Notes: a model not told the origin generated them from the sequence alone. A DNA stretch of 64,000 nt from Albula goreensis (GCA_022829145.1 CM040746.1:35405712-35469711), one strand, 5' to 3'. Positions 48,211 to 60,470 are shown, numbered from the stretch's first letter. A program made the numbers and translations.

Positions 48211-48894
48211 CGTATTTAGATCCCAGGTCAGACTGATGTCCAAGGTAACACACAGAGTGTACCATTGTATATATTTATGGACAAGATCTAGGAGATAACA
48301 GGTAAGTGAAGAGGAGTTGAATCATTTGAAAAGCCAATGTAGACATAAAATACTATCGAGGTCCCATTTGCCACCGGTCTAGTTATTAATCTTAATTGCA
48401 TAACTACAGCAAAAATGTATAGCTAGAAAATGATATTGCAAATATTTCAGATTGTAGTTATGTGTCAGAGTTACCAACAATCTCCATAGCCGGTGCATTG
48501 TATTCTCTTTTGTGGTTCATGTTTGTCCCATGAAAATAAGAGATCTGGGTTTAGGAAATATACTAGAAGAAGGGCTTCTCCTTTTCATTCTGAGCTGAGA
48601 AACATCAAGGTCAGTTTATGAAACGGAAAATGTTTTTTTTTTTTTTTTTAATACTGCCATGACTGGGCAGCTTGACAACCAGCTGACTACCCACCTTCCA
48701 GCTGCACAAAAGCCTGTCCACCTTTCGACACCGTCAGCGAGAAATCAGATAAAACTTCTGTGTTCATGACAATGCTTCCTCTCACCCCATCCCTGGAATA
48801 CATTTTCACTTTAGAAACCGAAGTGCAGTGGGAAGATTTGAATAATTACAGAAAAAAAATAAAATACAGAATGGAAAGCCACTCTGGCTTCCTT
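48211..48894. other. Unique DNA, nothing recognised
   Basis: T17 run at 48633-48649. No gene or repeat family. Confidence 0.5.
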
Positions 48895-49345
48895 GAGTAA
48901 ATATTCATATATTTTCCAGTCGCCCCCTGTTTAATTCAGCCAATTTGTCGATCGTAATGAAAGACTGAAAAGTCGGAGTGTGGAGTAATTAATGGTGCCG
49001 GGGTCTAATAAAATCAGGGGGGAATAGCATGTGTGCCGGGGATCGATCCGTGCCTTTGAGTGACTGGCCAGGGCTTCGGGGGAAACGAATAACACTTTAC
49101 CTCTCAGTGTGATTGGTAAACAGGCTGGTGAAAACACAACAGGCCAGATTGCTGTAAAATAAAATTAGAATGAAAATGGAAACCGGGCGTTATCGCCTCT
49201 GAGTAACATGCCATGAACGCACCCACGTGTGTGTGGAAGGAACGTGCTACTCGTTTACAGAGGCAATAATGTCCTGTAAATAAAAGAGGACACTGTGTCT
49301 TATGAAATTTGAAACTGCATGGTGTAACAATAAACGGCATGGTCA
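48895..49345. promoter_or_regulatory. Candidate conserved noncoding element with TAATTAATGG core
   Basis: Compositionally balanced and repeat-free, with CpG words rare in the flanks (TGTCGATCGTAATG near 48946, GGGATCGATCCGTGCC near 49038, ACCGGGCG near 49182). TAATTAATGG at 48986-48995 is a strong homeodomain word. GATCGATC (about 49041-49048) is palindromic. ACCCACGTGTGTG (49222-49234) contains the CACGTG E-box. Frames of 68 and 78 codons (minus) overlap and lack domains. It reads as an enhancer-like island. Confidence 0.4.
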
Positions 49346-50225
49346 GAAAGTTGTGGGATTGCTCTAAAGCTAGTTGCTGTCAAACTGGGAAAATAAATGA
49401 AACGGTGCTCATATGTAGCAGATCACACCTCTTTTTTTAAATCTGAACAGGTGTGAACGTGTTCTTAGCAGGCATATTTTGCTTTTGCAGGATTGTTTTT
49501 TGAGCTCCTATCTGTTTAATTTCATATGTGCACACTTCAGACAGATTTAAACCCCTTTGTAAGTGTTTTTTGCACCTTAATGGATGGAAGAGGAAATGCA
49601 AGTGGCTGCTTGCCAGAATTAGCTTATCAGACTGTCACAGGGAAGTGATGAAAATGACCTTTGATAGTGCTAACAAAACTGTTAAAGAGAAACAATAATG
49701 AAGTGAAAATAATTACGGAATTTTTTTATAGCAAAATTAATGAACAGCAGACTGAATGTGCATGATACACTACCCTCGTCTACTTGAAGTATTAATCCAG
49801 GCTACATTTCATTTGATACAGTGTTTTTTTTTTTTTTTGGATCATCAGGTACTTAGAGTGCATAAGTATTCTGAAACCATATCCTGTAAGCGTAGATCTC
49901 AGCCTTATGCAGTCACTGGATAACGGCTCTCTAGGCTTCATTTTTGTCAGCTGGAGCAGAAAAACACTTTTGTTGTTTTTTATTTTTACCATTATTATTG
50001 GTAGTAGTAATAGCAGTAGTAGTTGTTGTTGTAGCAGTAGTATTTCTGATGGCAGACATACACCAGAATCGTATAGACAAGGGGTAAGCTATGTAGTTAA
50101 TTCTTTAAAAAACAGACTGAAAAGCAAGCTTTGTTGTTTCTTCAAGTGTTGTCTAGCAGGAAGAATGTCTAAGCTGCAACTTTAGTTCTGTTTTCATTTC
50201 TAGCCAGATTACCCCTGTAATGCAC
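49346..50225. other. A+T-rich DNA, nothing recognised
   Basis: Contains a T run at 49825-49838 and a (GTA)n-like stretch at about 50000-50042. No gene supported. Confidence 0.5.
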
Positions 50226-50253
50226 AAAAAAAAAAAAAAAAAAAAAAAAAAAA
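50226..50253. repeat. Poly-A tract (28 A)
   Basis: The longest uninterrupted homopolymer in the window. It could mark the 3' end of a plus-strand retrotransposed copy, but no source sequence is recognisable upstream. Confidence 0.95.
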
Positions 50254-51179
50254 CAAGAATTTAAATTTGCTGAATGTGTTATGTGAAAAATGACAATGCT
50301 GCACTTCTAGATCCTGATTCCATTTTGTTAAGAAAAAAAAAAGCAAAGAAAGGGACTTTGTTGGGTATTTTGGATTTCCAACTATTATAAGACAGCCAGA
50401 CAGGGAGTGTTGCCACAATAATTCCAAAATAACTCCTGTGTGAGCTTATGTGGCAAATTTTGATTTCTTCTTTTGGCACATTCACAGTCACATTTAACAC
50501 ATTCATAATATTGGTCCTAAACCTCACCTCAACTCACCAAACTAGACCTGCAAATACAGTGTGCTTCCAACTGCACTTGCCCAATTCCAGTCACTGAAAA
50601 TTGAGAGCGCTTGGCCAGCTAGTTTATTCAACTGTAAATCTTATCTGTACCCAACTGTAACCCCTCTTCAGCTTCCTAAAATCAAGATGATATTGCCACA
50701 AATCGTCTTTAAACTTGATTTGTGAAAAGTGTAGGGTTACTCACAAAGTCTTGTTCAGATCAAAATTGTGATTGGAAAATGATGTTTCTTTTTCCAACCA
50801 AGAGAAAGAATGCACTTTTAATTTTCATGTGTTCTTCTTTGTGATTAAATATTTACAGTAGGAAATGAGTGTGCTTACTGTAGATGCCAGCAAAACCTGA
50901 AAGACATCGAACCACAGCCATTTTCATCATATAAACATATTTTTATTTTTCTAGCAGTTTGTTTCCTGTTTAAAATATGGTGAAGGAGCTACTCCAAGCA
51001 ACTTCCAAGGTGCTGCAATGACCTTACTTATACTACTGTGACTATAACACTGCAACTTCTACTACTACTGCTGCTACTTCATCCTCCACTGCACTTCCTC
51101 TTATGCTGCAACAACGAAGGCCTCTACTATTACCTCTAATACTGCCATTGCTAATGCTAATACTGCTAATGATATAGCC
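50254..51179. other. Unique DNA, nothing recognised
   Basis: A (CTA/CTG)n-like degenerate triplet stretch lies at 51055-51170. No gene supported. Confidence 0.45.
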
Positions 51180-51330
51180 GGGGCGTAGCACCAGGGGGAA
51201 AAGGGGTCCTAAGTATACAGAGCCCAAGGCTTTGAAGGGGCCCACAAAAATCTGAGATTTTTTTTATGAAGAGTGGAGGGGCCCTCAGAGCCTGCCTGTG
51301 TACAGGGCCCAGAATTTATAGCTACACCCC
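51180..51330. mobile_element. MITE-like element, 151 bp
   Basis: GGGGCGTAGC (51180-51189) is matched at the other end by GCTACACCCC (51321-51330), an inverted terminal repeat with one mismatch in ten. The interior has TATACAGAGCCCAAGGC and the related TGTACAGGGCCCAG, plus GGGGCCCACAAAAATCTGAG and a T8 run. The G+C-rich ends contrast with the flanks. No target duplication is clear and there is no coding capacity. I recall similar GGGGC...GTAGC-ended repeats in fish but cannot name the superfamily. Confidence 0.5.
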
Positions 51331-53548
51331 AGTATCAGTGTACTGGTGTAGTTCACTACAACAACAGATTTCTTGTGTCAAATTCTAGCTAACATAACAC
51401 AAAGCATTCTGGGAACAAGTGATTCTGAAACGTTGAGAGCAGGAACGGGACTGTTCCCAGTGTTCTGATTCAATACTGGCCCATAATAGAACAGAATATG
51501 CCTGTTTTCCACTTCTTGAGCAGTGATATTTGTTTTGTCAAGATCCAAAAGAGAAAACCCTTCCTATATGGTGGCCTCTGCCCTTGCGCACAGTCTGTAC
51601 TGGGCCAAATCTCTTCAAGCACCCTGCTCATCCTGAAAGCCTGGATAACAGCAGAAATTCACTCTGCTGTTCCAGAACAATGAGATCATTGCATCAAGCA
51701 TCCCTGGCACAATGCAAGCAAAGCACAGGGAAAAAAAAATGTAGCAGATTTGTGTGCTGTTCTTGCCCATCTCCTCTGTCTTTGTGTTTTCCCCCTGTTG
51801 AATTTAAACTCCCAAAAGTACATCTAGTTTTACAGAACAATCTCTCTAGCTCTCTGTCCGCCTATCTCTTCACATGCATTCACAATAGGAGAGGGCTTTT
51901 GTAGCGGGATTGCTGACATGAGACGAGGAGTATTTGGCGATTGTATGAAGTTGGAGAGGTGCACGCAGAATTGTGCTGGCATGCTCCTCTTTGAGCGAGA
52001 GGAGATGGTGTTTCTCTCACTGTCTTTCATTGGCTCGGACACATAGCCTCAACTGTAGTTAAAAACACGAGGCATCAGCGATCTAGAACATTAATGGAAA
52101 GTAATTTCTTTTCTTTTCTCCCTGTGTATGCCTTCATTCATTCTGCTGTAACCTGCACCGCTTACAAAAGGATCCTCAGCTAATGTCACCCTCCATGAGT
52201 TACAATCATTATTGGAACTGGCAATCATAGACTCTCCCAGAATGCTGTATCTAAGATTAAATCCAGGACCGTCGTACTCTAACATCGATGCACGCAGGTT
52301 TGAGTACAAGCCCAGTACTGAGAGACAAATTCTGTCTCTCTTTCTTGAATAACCAGTTATTGAATGAGAAATTAACTACTTTGATGGCTGGATGTAGGGT
52401 TAACTAATTGTGAGACAATAACTTAAGGGGGGGGTTTGCTAACTGGGAAACTGAATATGGGATTGAATATGGGGGAATGAATATGGGGTTAACTGATGAG
52501 GAAGTATGGAAGAGTGCAGTCATGATTAGGCCAGCAACAGATTCATTGGAGATTACTTTAAAAAGTAAATTGTAAGATCCATGGTGGAACAATAAGGAAC
52601 TGCCAAAATTTGAACATATTTTAAAGATGCTTGATAAAAAATGAAGGGACTTATGGCCCCATAAATTATCATTGCAATAACTAGATTCTTATGCAGGAAA
52701 TGTACTTAAATTGAAGTCTGAATTTGGCTCTTAAGATTAGTGCATTTCAGTTACATACAAATATAAAGAGTGATACACAATCTTCTGATTACACCACCAC
52801 AAAGTTGAAATGGTAAGGGCAGCGAGAGATAGGTATTAGGTGACATTTTGAATTAAGGGAAGAAGCAGAACTATATTTGCAAATTCCATTTTAATTGTGA
52901 TTTAGCTCAAAGTACAATATGTTTTTCATGTGGCAGTTGTTACATTATTACTTTTTTTTTCCTTTTTTACATTACTACTGTACATGCAGGAGAAAATAAT
53001 GATTGAACAGAACTCTATGTTTTGTTGTGTTAAGTCAATGATTTGTACATTATACTTTAAATAGACAAAGGCTACAGCACATCACAGATCTGCAGGAGCT
53101 GTTCCCAACCTCTTTAGTAACGTGCCACAATATCATACTATTCCAAGGCACACGTACTATTCCACTCTAAATTGATTGCAATCAAAAAAAAAATGATAAA
53201 CTTCGAATGTCTTCAAACTGAAAGCTGAAATATCAGGCAGACAAAGTGGTAATCTCTTTAGTAAAACTGATTTATTTAAGTAGTGAAGTCAGTGCAGACT
53301 CATAGCCTACAGTAAATATAAATGAATAATACCAACACTGTCTGTGGGTGCAGTATCTACTGTATCTGAATTTGCTGTTTAATAGTATTGTCTGATAAAG
53401 TGATGTTGGCCAGCTTTTTGACATACTTTGCTCCTAGCATTCTACCTTAGATTTTTTTTTTTTTACATGCAAGATTCATGATAGAGGATACAGATTTTTC
53501 CTCTGTGTTTGTACTGTATCAGTAAAGGCAAAAGTCGACATCATGCAG
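51331..53548. other. Unique DNA, no gene supported
   Basis: A 124-codon frame (51530-51904) overlaps a 61-codon frame and has no domain. Degenerate GAATATGGG words recur four times at 52452-52490. A B-box-like word GGTTTGAGTAC lies at 52298-52308 without an A-box. T runs close the stretch. Confidence 0.45.
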
Positions 53549-54980
53549 TTTTTTTTTTTTTTTTTACAGTAAAATGTGGACTTATTACCTTTAATAGCCT
53601 AAATTCTGTTATCAGAATACATATTAAGTATTACAGTGAATGCAGGGGAAGTGGGAAATGTTTCACTTTTCTGTCAGCTGTCTTGACATGAGTCCAGCAT
53701 GTTACCCTCTCTTAAACCTACTCACAGGTGCGGAGAGATGCTTTCAAATGCAGAATGACCCTTGACACATTTTACTGTCCACTGAAGGTTGAGTGGATAC
53801 ATTTTGTTACGTGTAGTAGGACATTTTTTAAGTATTCATTTTTCTGTGCTTTTGTTGGAATAACAGTAAATCCTTAAGGTAGAAATCTCTTTCTATGAAT
53901 TCCTTTGACATTGCTCTTAATCACAGATTTGGGAATGAATCAAGAACTCTACACTAAAACTTTTCCATATTGGTGCCCCATTTTTTATGTATTTATTACA
54001 AGTAATCATTTTGCAGAGAATACACTTTCTTAAATTTCAAAGCATTAACATGTTCATTTTCAAAGATTGTATTATCTGTATTAGTTAAACAGAGTTTATT
54101 AGTAATTGAACATTGATTTGTTTAGTGTAATACTTTTGTCTAACATATGCTTTTCATTGCATCTGCCCAAAGCATGACACTTGTTGATAATGACACAGTA
54201 CACTGCAACATAGCAGTTTGATCCTTGATCAACAGGGACATTCCATTAGTGATGTGCACAGCCATCCACATGTATAATACAAGGCTTTTTGTATTTAACT
54301 TCAGCCATCGTGTTTTTCAGAATGGTACATAGACTATTTTATTTGTTTGGGGAAAATGTTTAATGGGAAAATGTCAGTGTAATCCTGAGCAGGTTTCTAT
54401 GACAATATGCCTGCCTAGATTAAATTTGTGTCATTAACACCAGAAACCCTTTATTTTTCCACAATATTTATAAATGTTAACTCGTCAAATTGAAATCTCC
54501 AAGTGGTAGTTAAAATTTTAGACCGTCAAAGCACACTTTTCTTTTATCGCCATATTTATTTAATCATTTTATTCAAGTTATGTTATTGAAAACAAATAAA
54601 AGAAAATGTAATCACAGAAATTCAATACAACTCCATTTTCAAAGTAAACAAACAGAATGTTCTGTTTTTATTTTACTATTACGGTATTTACAAAAAATTC
54701 AATTCCATGCAATTCCACCGTAAACAATGCACTCTGCCATCATGAACAAAACATGACCAAACAATAATTTATTTATTTCAAAACCTATTCATGATTTTCC
54801 TGCTCTTAAATATGACCTATTCAGTTATTTACTGACCCTAGAGTACCGTTTGCTGGATGGAGAGGAATGGAAAAAAAGAAAGAGAAATCTGTCCGAAGCA
54901 CTGTATGAAGTACCTTTGTCATACATAATGCATCTATCCTGTAACTGATAACTTTAGGCTTTTGCTATAACTTCTCTTAA
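53549..54980. other. Long A+T-rich stretch, nothing recognised
   Basis: It begins with a T17 run (53549-53565). No coherent frame, RNA gene or repeat family is visible. Confidence 0.5.
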
Positions 54981-55560
54981 ATAATGCTGTATCTCTGGCT
55001 GATCGTTAGCACTTGGTCTGTGGTGAGCAGCTACAGATTCCCCTCCAAACATTCCGTGATATTCAGGTCTTTCCAGGTCCAGTCTCTTGCCCCTCAGACT
55101 CATGGGAAGGCTCGCTCTCTTTCAGACCAGCCTCAGATAATTAGTATTGATCACCCTTTGATTTGAATACAGATCAGGGGGAGAGGAGGAGGGAAGAGAC
55201 ACAGGGAAGTCCACAGGACCTGGGTGAGGAAACACCTGGCTGTTTGGCAGAGAGCACAGATGCATTAATATCACGCTCCAGAGGGACGCGACTTAGAGCA
55301 GGTCATACGGTCCTCACCTGGTCCTCCTGCCTTTGCGTCTCTCAGGAGAGTCCCTGCACAGAGAGCCTCCGCTCTGTGGGCTAGGTTCACCTTGCCTGTT
55401 GTTACTCAGGAACCACCCCCCAACCTGTTGTTCCTCTGTTAATGGGGCAGGGCTCTCTGGATGCTCTCCCCTCCCAACTCCCCACTCTGTGCTGAATGTC
55501 AGGAGAGTAGAAAGTAGGCTGTGAAGCTTCTACAGACGATCTGCCTTTTTAAGGTCTTTC
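54981..55560. promoter_or_regulatory. Candidate regulatory island with TCF/LEF-type site
   Basis: A more G+C-rich, repeat-free segment. CAGATAATTAGTATTGATCA (55133-55152) is followed closely by CCTTTGAT (55155-55162), the core TCF/LEF word next to homeodomain-type sites. Frames of 60-73 codons overlap; none has a domain. A TTTGCGTCTCTCAG word ending at 55346 resembles a splice acceptor, but no matching donor was convincing. Confidence 0.3.
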
Positions 55561-55589
55561 CTCTGTGGCCCGCGATGCACTATGCTTCC

Positions 55590-56260
55590 AGTGATATCAG
55601 GAAGGATTCGGATGAGAGACATCCCAGTGTTTCCTGCCTGGCATGGCTTAATCAGAGAAAGTCACCTGGATAATGTTATCTGTGGAAAAAAACATTTATG
55701 ATTTCAAACTGCAGTTCCAGCATGGAGCCAAGTTGACAGTCTGTACAGCTGAGGCTGGAAATCAATGTTATGCAATTACAGTAATTAACCATTATTGGGG
55801 GATTTGATTATTCTTAATGCAATAAACATGGAAGCAGCTTGAATTGGGATGCTCTCAATCTTCAGAGAACTACTTAATTTATCTCCTTGATGATGTCTGT
55901 GTTGATTGATTTCTCTAGTGAGGAGCAGTGTAGGAAAGCAATTGTTTGCGCCTGGCACTATATAAACAGGTGTTATTGTGAAAATGGGGTGGCTGGGACT
56001 TTGAGGGGGAATTTCACAATGCAGTAAATTGCCCTAATGTGAGCAGAACAACACTGTCTGCCAATCAGACATACATATTTTGCACAGAAACCACAGGATT
56101 TATAGTTCCATCGCCTCCTAATTAATTCCTTCATGGCTTTCTGTCAAATGGAGTGCAGTGACGAGCCACTGCTTTTCATGAGCAGTTGTAAAATATTTGA
56201 ATTCGATAATGTGTATGCTCCAAGACCCAGCACTGATTCTCTTTTTCTGTTGTTCCGCTA
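55590..56260. promoter_or_regulatory. Candidate conserved noncoding element, about 670 bp
   Basis: A long repeat-free stretch with no usable frame on either strand. It has many homeodomain and POU-like words: TGCAATTACAGTAATTAACC (55771-55790), CATTATTGGGGGATTTGATT (55791-55810), CTTAATGCAATAA (about 55814-55826), GTTGATTGATTTC (55902-55914) and CCTAATTAATTCC (56117-56129). CACCTGGAT (55664-55672) is an E2-box. Of all the islands it is the longest and most uniform in character, which makes it my first choice for a vertebrate-wide conserved enhancer. Conservation was not tested. Confidence 0.45.
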
Positions 56261-56441
56261 CTAAAAGGCACAGCAATAAGCAAGTCTTTCAAATTAGAAA
56301 TTAAAATGAGATCCTGATTAATTAAATGTCATTGCAGCTTTTGCGAAGTTGATGTAGTTTGCAAAAATGATGAGCAAATGTGTGGGCCACAGCTAAATGC
56401 ATCATCATAAGAAAATTGTGATTAATTTTTACAAAAATAAA

Positions 56442-56445
<4 letters not shown>

Positions 56446-56507
<62 letters not shown>
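56446..56507. repeat. Compound (TA)n-(GA)n microsatellite
   Basis: TA run (56446-56473) followed directly by GA run (56473-56507). Confidence 0.97.
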
Positions 56508-56508
<1 letters not shown>

Positions 56509-56749
56509 TTGACAAAACAATGTTTGTCATTACCAATGTACTGTAAGTGCTGTTAAAACTGTTTTGCAGTGAAACACATCTTTTTTTCACACAAAACCTC
56601 CAAGTTACATGAGTATTTGTGGGTTCAGTGATGTCTTCATCTGGTGATGTTGCGGACCATAAAAGGTCATTGACCTCATTCAGATGTTCTTGTGAACAGT
56701 CTTCAGTCTATCTAGCAGTGTGTAAGAGGGTGCTATCTTGGATTATGTA

Positions 56750-56751
<2 letters not shown>

Positions 56752-56828
<77 letters not shown>

Positions 56829-56858
56829 GCATGCATGCACGTATGCTGCATATGTGTG

Positions 56859-56897
<39 letters not shown>

Positions 56898-56922
56898 TTG
56901 CATGCTTGTGTGTGTGTATGCT

Positions 56923-56957
<35 letters not shown>
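56752..56957. repeat. (TG)n microsatellite with GCATGC-type interruptions
   Basis: A pure TG run (56755-56827) is followed by GCATGCATGCACGTATGC-type words, then TG runs to 56957. The interruptions repeat TGCATGC and GTATGCTGCA words. Frames of 60-134 codons across it are Cys/Val shadows. Confidence 0.97.
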
Positions 56958-56959
<2 letters not shown>

Positions 56960-57299
56960 TCTGAGCAGAAGTGCATGCAGTTCAACACTATGTGTTTTTT
57001 GTTCTTATATGTGGGTTTTCTGAAGATGCTAAATCTCACAGGTACCACCTAAGAAACACCCACATATTTATTCATTTGAAGGTGGGAAAAAAGAAAGGTC
57101 TCAACACTGAAATAAATTGGAGTCTAGAGAGGAAGCACAATGAGCCCTGGCGTTTTAATCAATTATTAATCTAATATTTTAATGATCAGAAAGCCGGGGA
57201 TGATCAAAGCTCCGACCCGTGCGTCACTGCCTCCACTTGCTGAGACGCACAGCAAGCGAAGACAAACTCTACCTGTGCCGTTTGAAACAGCTGGGTTAC

Positions 57300-57570
57300 A
57301 ATAGTCTGTACCTCCATATTTTTTTTTTTTTTTGGCTTGTCTGTCTCTGGTACAGATACCAATGCTTCGGATTGCTTGCTGTGTGCGTGGAAAAGGTCAG
57401 TGACCTTGAGTGTCTTAGATAAAGATTATTGTGAGATGCATTTCTAGTTATACTCAGGGATAGATGTTTTTTTTATTATTATTTGCCCTGCAAATGTCCC
57501 TTCCTCCAAAGTATGATTATTTTGGATTGCTTGCTGCATGCAGAAAAAGGATTAGTGAGTTTAGATGACA
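57300..57570. repeat. Diverged ~155-bp tandem duplication
   Basis: GGATTGCTTGCTGTGTGCGT (from 57369) and GGATTGCTTGCTGCATGCAG (from 57524) are followed by similar AAAAGG and AGTGA words. Each copy is preceded at similar distance by a T-rich run (57320-57334 and 57467-57474). The match fades outside about 40 bp, so the unit borders are uncertain. Confidence 0.45.
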
Positions 57571-58670
57571 TATCTATTGCAACTCTTTAATAATTTAAAA
57601 AGTAAATAAACAAATAAAAACAAATAATAATACAATTGATTGCAAGTGCCCCTATGGCTGCTTACCTTCTCAGTCTCTCCCCAGACGAAGTTCAGGCTGT
57701 CTTGAAATGATGTATGTATTTTTTTGTTTTTAAATATATATTTATTATAAAACATTGGAAAGAAAAAAAAAAACAGAGAATCATCATATCTGGATGAAGT
57801 TACATTTTAACATTTAATATAAAATGTGGATATTTTCCATTAAAATGGAATAACATATACATACTAACATACTATAGTCTTGCAAAATTTGGCATTATCT
57901 TTCATCAGCCTTTTTTAACAAAAGCATCTCAAGCTGAAAGCGTCCCCTATAGTGATAGCACAGTTCTGTTCATGCTTTTTAACCTTAATGAGCTAATTAA
58001 TTTGTTGATTATTATTTCATGTCTCAGGAGAGATTTTCACTTGGCCATGCCCGATTTTAATGCCCTTGAATGTTGTGCTTCTCAAGGTAAAATCCCAGAA
58101 TCGCTAATACTGTGTGATTAATCAACCTATCAAGGCACACAGCCTGGAATGAAGGACAGCTGCTCTGTCCAATGAGATTGGGGCAACTGGAATTTCCCAG
58201 GGATGCCATTAAAGGAGATAATGTATGATCATTTGTGAAAGCAGAAAATCTCCCATGCACATGTTTTATAAACACACCTACGGTCATGTACCATTTATGA
58301 TGTCAACATAAAACAATAAGACTGATCTGTCTTTTTTCCCTCTAATATAACCAAAGAAAAATGTACAGAGGGTCTAGAAAAGCAGGGCATCTGCCACACA
58401 CAAGGTCAACTACCTCCAGGCTCACAGAAGAGTGTGCAAAGTAAATGTGTAGACATTAAAATGCAGCATATGTTTGAAATGTAGATCCACAAGGGCAAAA
58501 ATGCTGTTCTTTATCTGCACATGTTAAGATGTGAACATGACAGAGAGTGCTCTGGAGTAAATGCTATGAAAGTTTCCCATCCTGCATCGCTGTCTATAAC
58601 AGAAGTGGGACAAGGGGAAAAGTGGACAAATTTGTTGTTCTATTTTTTTGTTGCTTAGGAAGATACTCAA
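57571..58670. other. A+T-rich DNA, nothing recognised
   Basis: No supported frame, RNA gene or repeat family. Confidence 0.5.
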
Positions 58671-58709
58671 AGTAAGTAAGTAAGTAAAGTAAGTAAGTAA
58701 GTTAAGTTA
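58671..58709. repeat. (AAGT)n microsatellite
   Basis: About nine AGTA/AAGT units with small interruptions. Confidence 0.95.
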
Positions 58710-58745
58710 GTAACATATAGACATACATAATACAGTGTGATACGA

Positions 58746-58746
<1 letters not shown>

Positions 58747-58806
<60 letters not shown>
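58747..58806. repeat. (TG)n microsatellite
   Basis: About 29 TG units. Confidence 0.98.
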
Positions 58807-58807
<1 letters not shown>

Positions 58808-59123
58808 GGCATGAATGTGTTTTGAGTAAGGCTAAGACTTTTAGGATTTATGTATTATATACAGACTCCATATTGTATTTTCCTTGCTCACTCAATTCAT
58901 CTGTATATCATGCAATATTGTGCAAAATGAATTTGAAGATTCGTCTGCATCATTTGTACAATTGTGGGATAACGAAGGCTTCTTTAATGTCTTTTTTGTT
59001 TCTCTGCCTGTATTCTGATGTACATTCATGGCCTTTTAAATAATGCATTCGTATTCCACCCACACTGAAGTAAAACAGTGGAAGCACTAAGACCCACAAA
59101 ATGTGCAACGAAATAGGTCTATC

Positions 59124-59155
59124 AAAATAAATAAATAAATAAATAATAAATAAAA
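59124..59155. repeat. (AAAT)n microsatellite
   Basis: About seven AAAT units, one imperfect. Confidence 0.95.
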
Positions 59156-59339
59156 ATCAACATACAAGCAGACTGGAAGGCAAAGCACAGATTGACTGAG
59201 AGTTGTCATCCATTATGCATGGAGAAGGAGAAGCGGCAGATTAAATAGCAAAGCCTGCTCAGTTCTCTGAGGTCTAATAAAACAGCTCGTAATGAGGTAT
59301 TTAGCTGGGTGTCGAGCACAGAAACAAATAATTAACATA

Positions 59340-60260
59340 ATTAACTTCATGGATGCGTCAGTGGTAGCACCTACTTTCTCTTCTGATGGAGTACCGCTTG
59401 CCTGAGCTCACACCAATGGCTACGGGCGAAAGGCACGCTGGGTAGAAACGAGGAGGAAGACGCAAACTGCAATTGCCTTTCCTGCCCGAACAAATTGCAA
59501 TCGGTTTCCGCATCAATTCGGATGAGGTTGGTTGGGGGGGTGCTGCCACAGTGACATGGTTGTTATCCCCCCCCACCCCCACTATACGAATCGACGCTGG
59601 TACTGTGCATAGCCTAAAAACCCTGGCAGGGCCCATCACTCACTCAGCCCCCGCCCGACGTTCGCTCGCGTCTCTCCCCGGCCCTTCCTCCCTCGGAGGG
59701 GAATCGACTCCCAACATTTTTATGTGATTTGTTGATTCGTTGACATGAATACTTGCTTCCTGTTCGCTGGCAGATCAAAAGGCATAACCATCACTTCAGC
59801 TCCGCAGCCCTGCCTCCCCCGCACCCCCTCCCCCCCGCGTTCTCCCTCCATCCTCGTTAGCTTGTATTTTTTGTCTCCTTCCATCACATTTCTCTTCTCT
59901 TTTTTTGCCATCCATGAGATGCAGCTGCATTATTATATTGAGAACAAAGAAAACAAAGTCAGTGATTAAAAATTAAATACTGTTATTTCTTTTAGAGCTA
60001 TTATCTAGTTCCCTTGGGAGACGATGCTATTTTGTTGCCTCGCGGGCGTCTTTTGTTCCCAATTTTGGAGGCTTGTCACTATTTATTGTTATTTTCCGAT
60101 GGCGCGTTTGATATGCTGTGCTCTGTCGGTGACATGCAAGGATGTCTTCATATCGTACACTGGTTACCAGTAGCCATTCCAGGTTTGAGTTGTGCACAGA
60201 ATTTTGGAAGGAACATGGTGCCAAGTTGGCTGCATGGCCCAGATTCTGTGTAACCACAGT
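59340..60260. promoter_or_regulatory. Candidate regulatory block: CpG-rich part and SOX/E-box part
   Basis: The first part (59340-59720) is the most CpG-dense stretch in the window, with GCCCGACGTTCGCTCGCG (59651-59668) and repeated CAATTG/CAAATTGCAATCGG words near 59468-59505. After a pyrimidine-rich stretch, the second part has ATGCAGCTGCATT (59917-59929, an inverted repeat around the E-box CAGCTG), AACAAAGAAAACAAAGTC (59942-59959, two ACAAAG SOX-like cores) and AAATTAAATACTG. Frames of 74-93 codons overlap on both strands without domains. It could be an unmethylated CpG island of an unannotated promoter or an enhancer; no TATA box or first exon was identified. Confidence 0.4.
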
Positions 60261-60398
60261 ATGGCTCTGTCCTCATCTGTTAATGATACCATGAATAAGT
60301 GAAACTTCTCACAGTGCCTCCACAGAATTACAGTTCGACAGTTGCTGAATTTGTGAAAACTGCTGTATAAGAACTCACACTTTGTGGGGCAGTGTGTT

Positions 60399-60402
<4 letters not shown>

Positions 60403-60460
<58 letters not shown>
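60403..60460. repeat. (TG)n microsatellite
   Basis: About 28 TG units, ending in GGTGGG. Confidence 0.98.

Positions 60461-60470
<10 letters not shown>

Noticed and set aside
50226..50253. Poly-A tail of a processed pseudogene
   Set aside because: The A28 run is clear, but the upstream sequence has no recognisable coding or RNA source and no target-site duplication was found.
52240..52320. Possible tRNA-derived SINE around GGTTTGAGTAC
   Set aside because: Only a B-box-like word is present; the upstream part does not resemble an A-box and I recognise no family body.
55163..55524. Overlapping frames with an acceptor-like TTTGCGTCTCTCAG
   Set aside because: No convincing donor follows, the two frames conflict and no domain is recognisable.
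56619..57023. 134-codon plus-strand open frame
   Set aside because: Mostly Cys/Val translation of a TG repeat.
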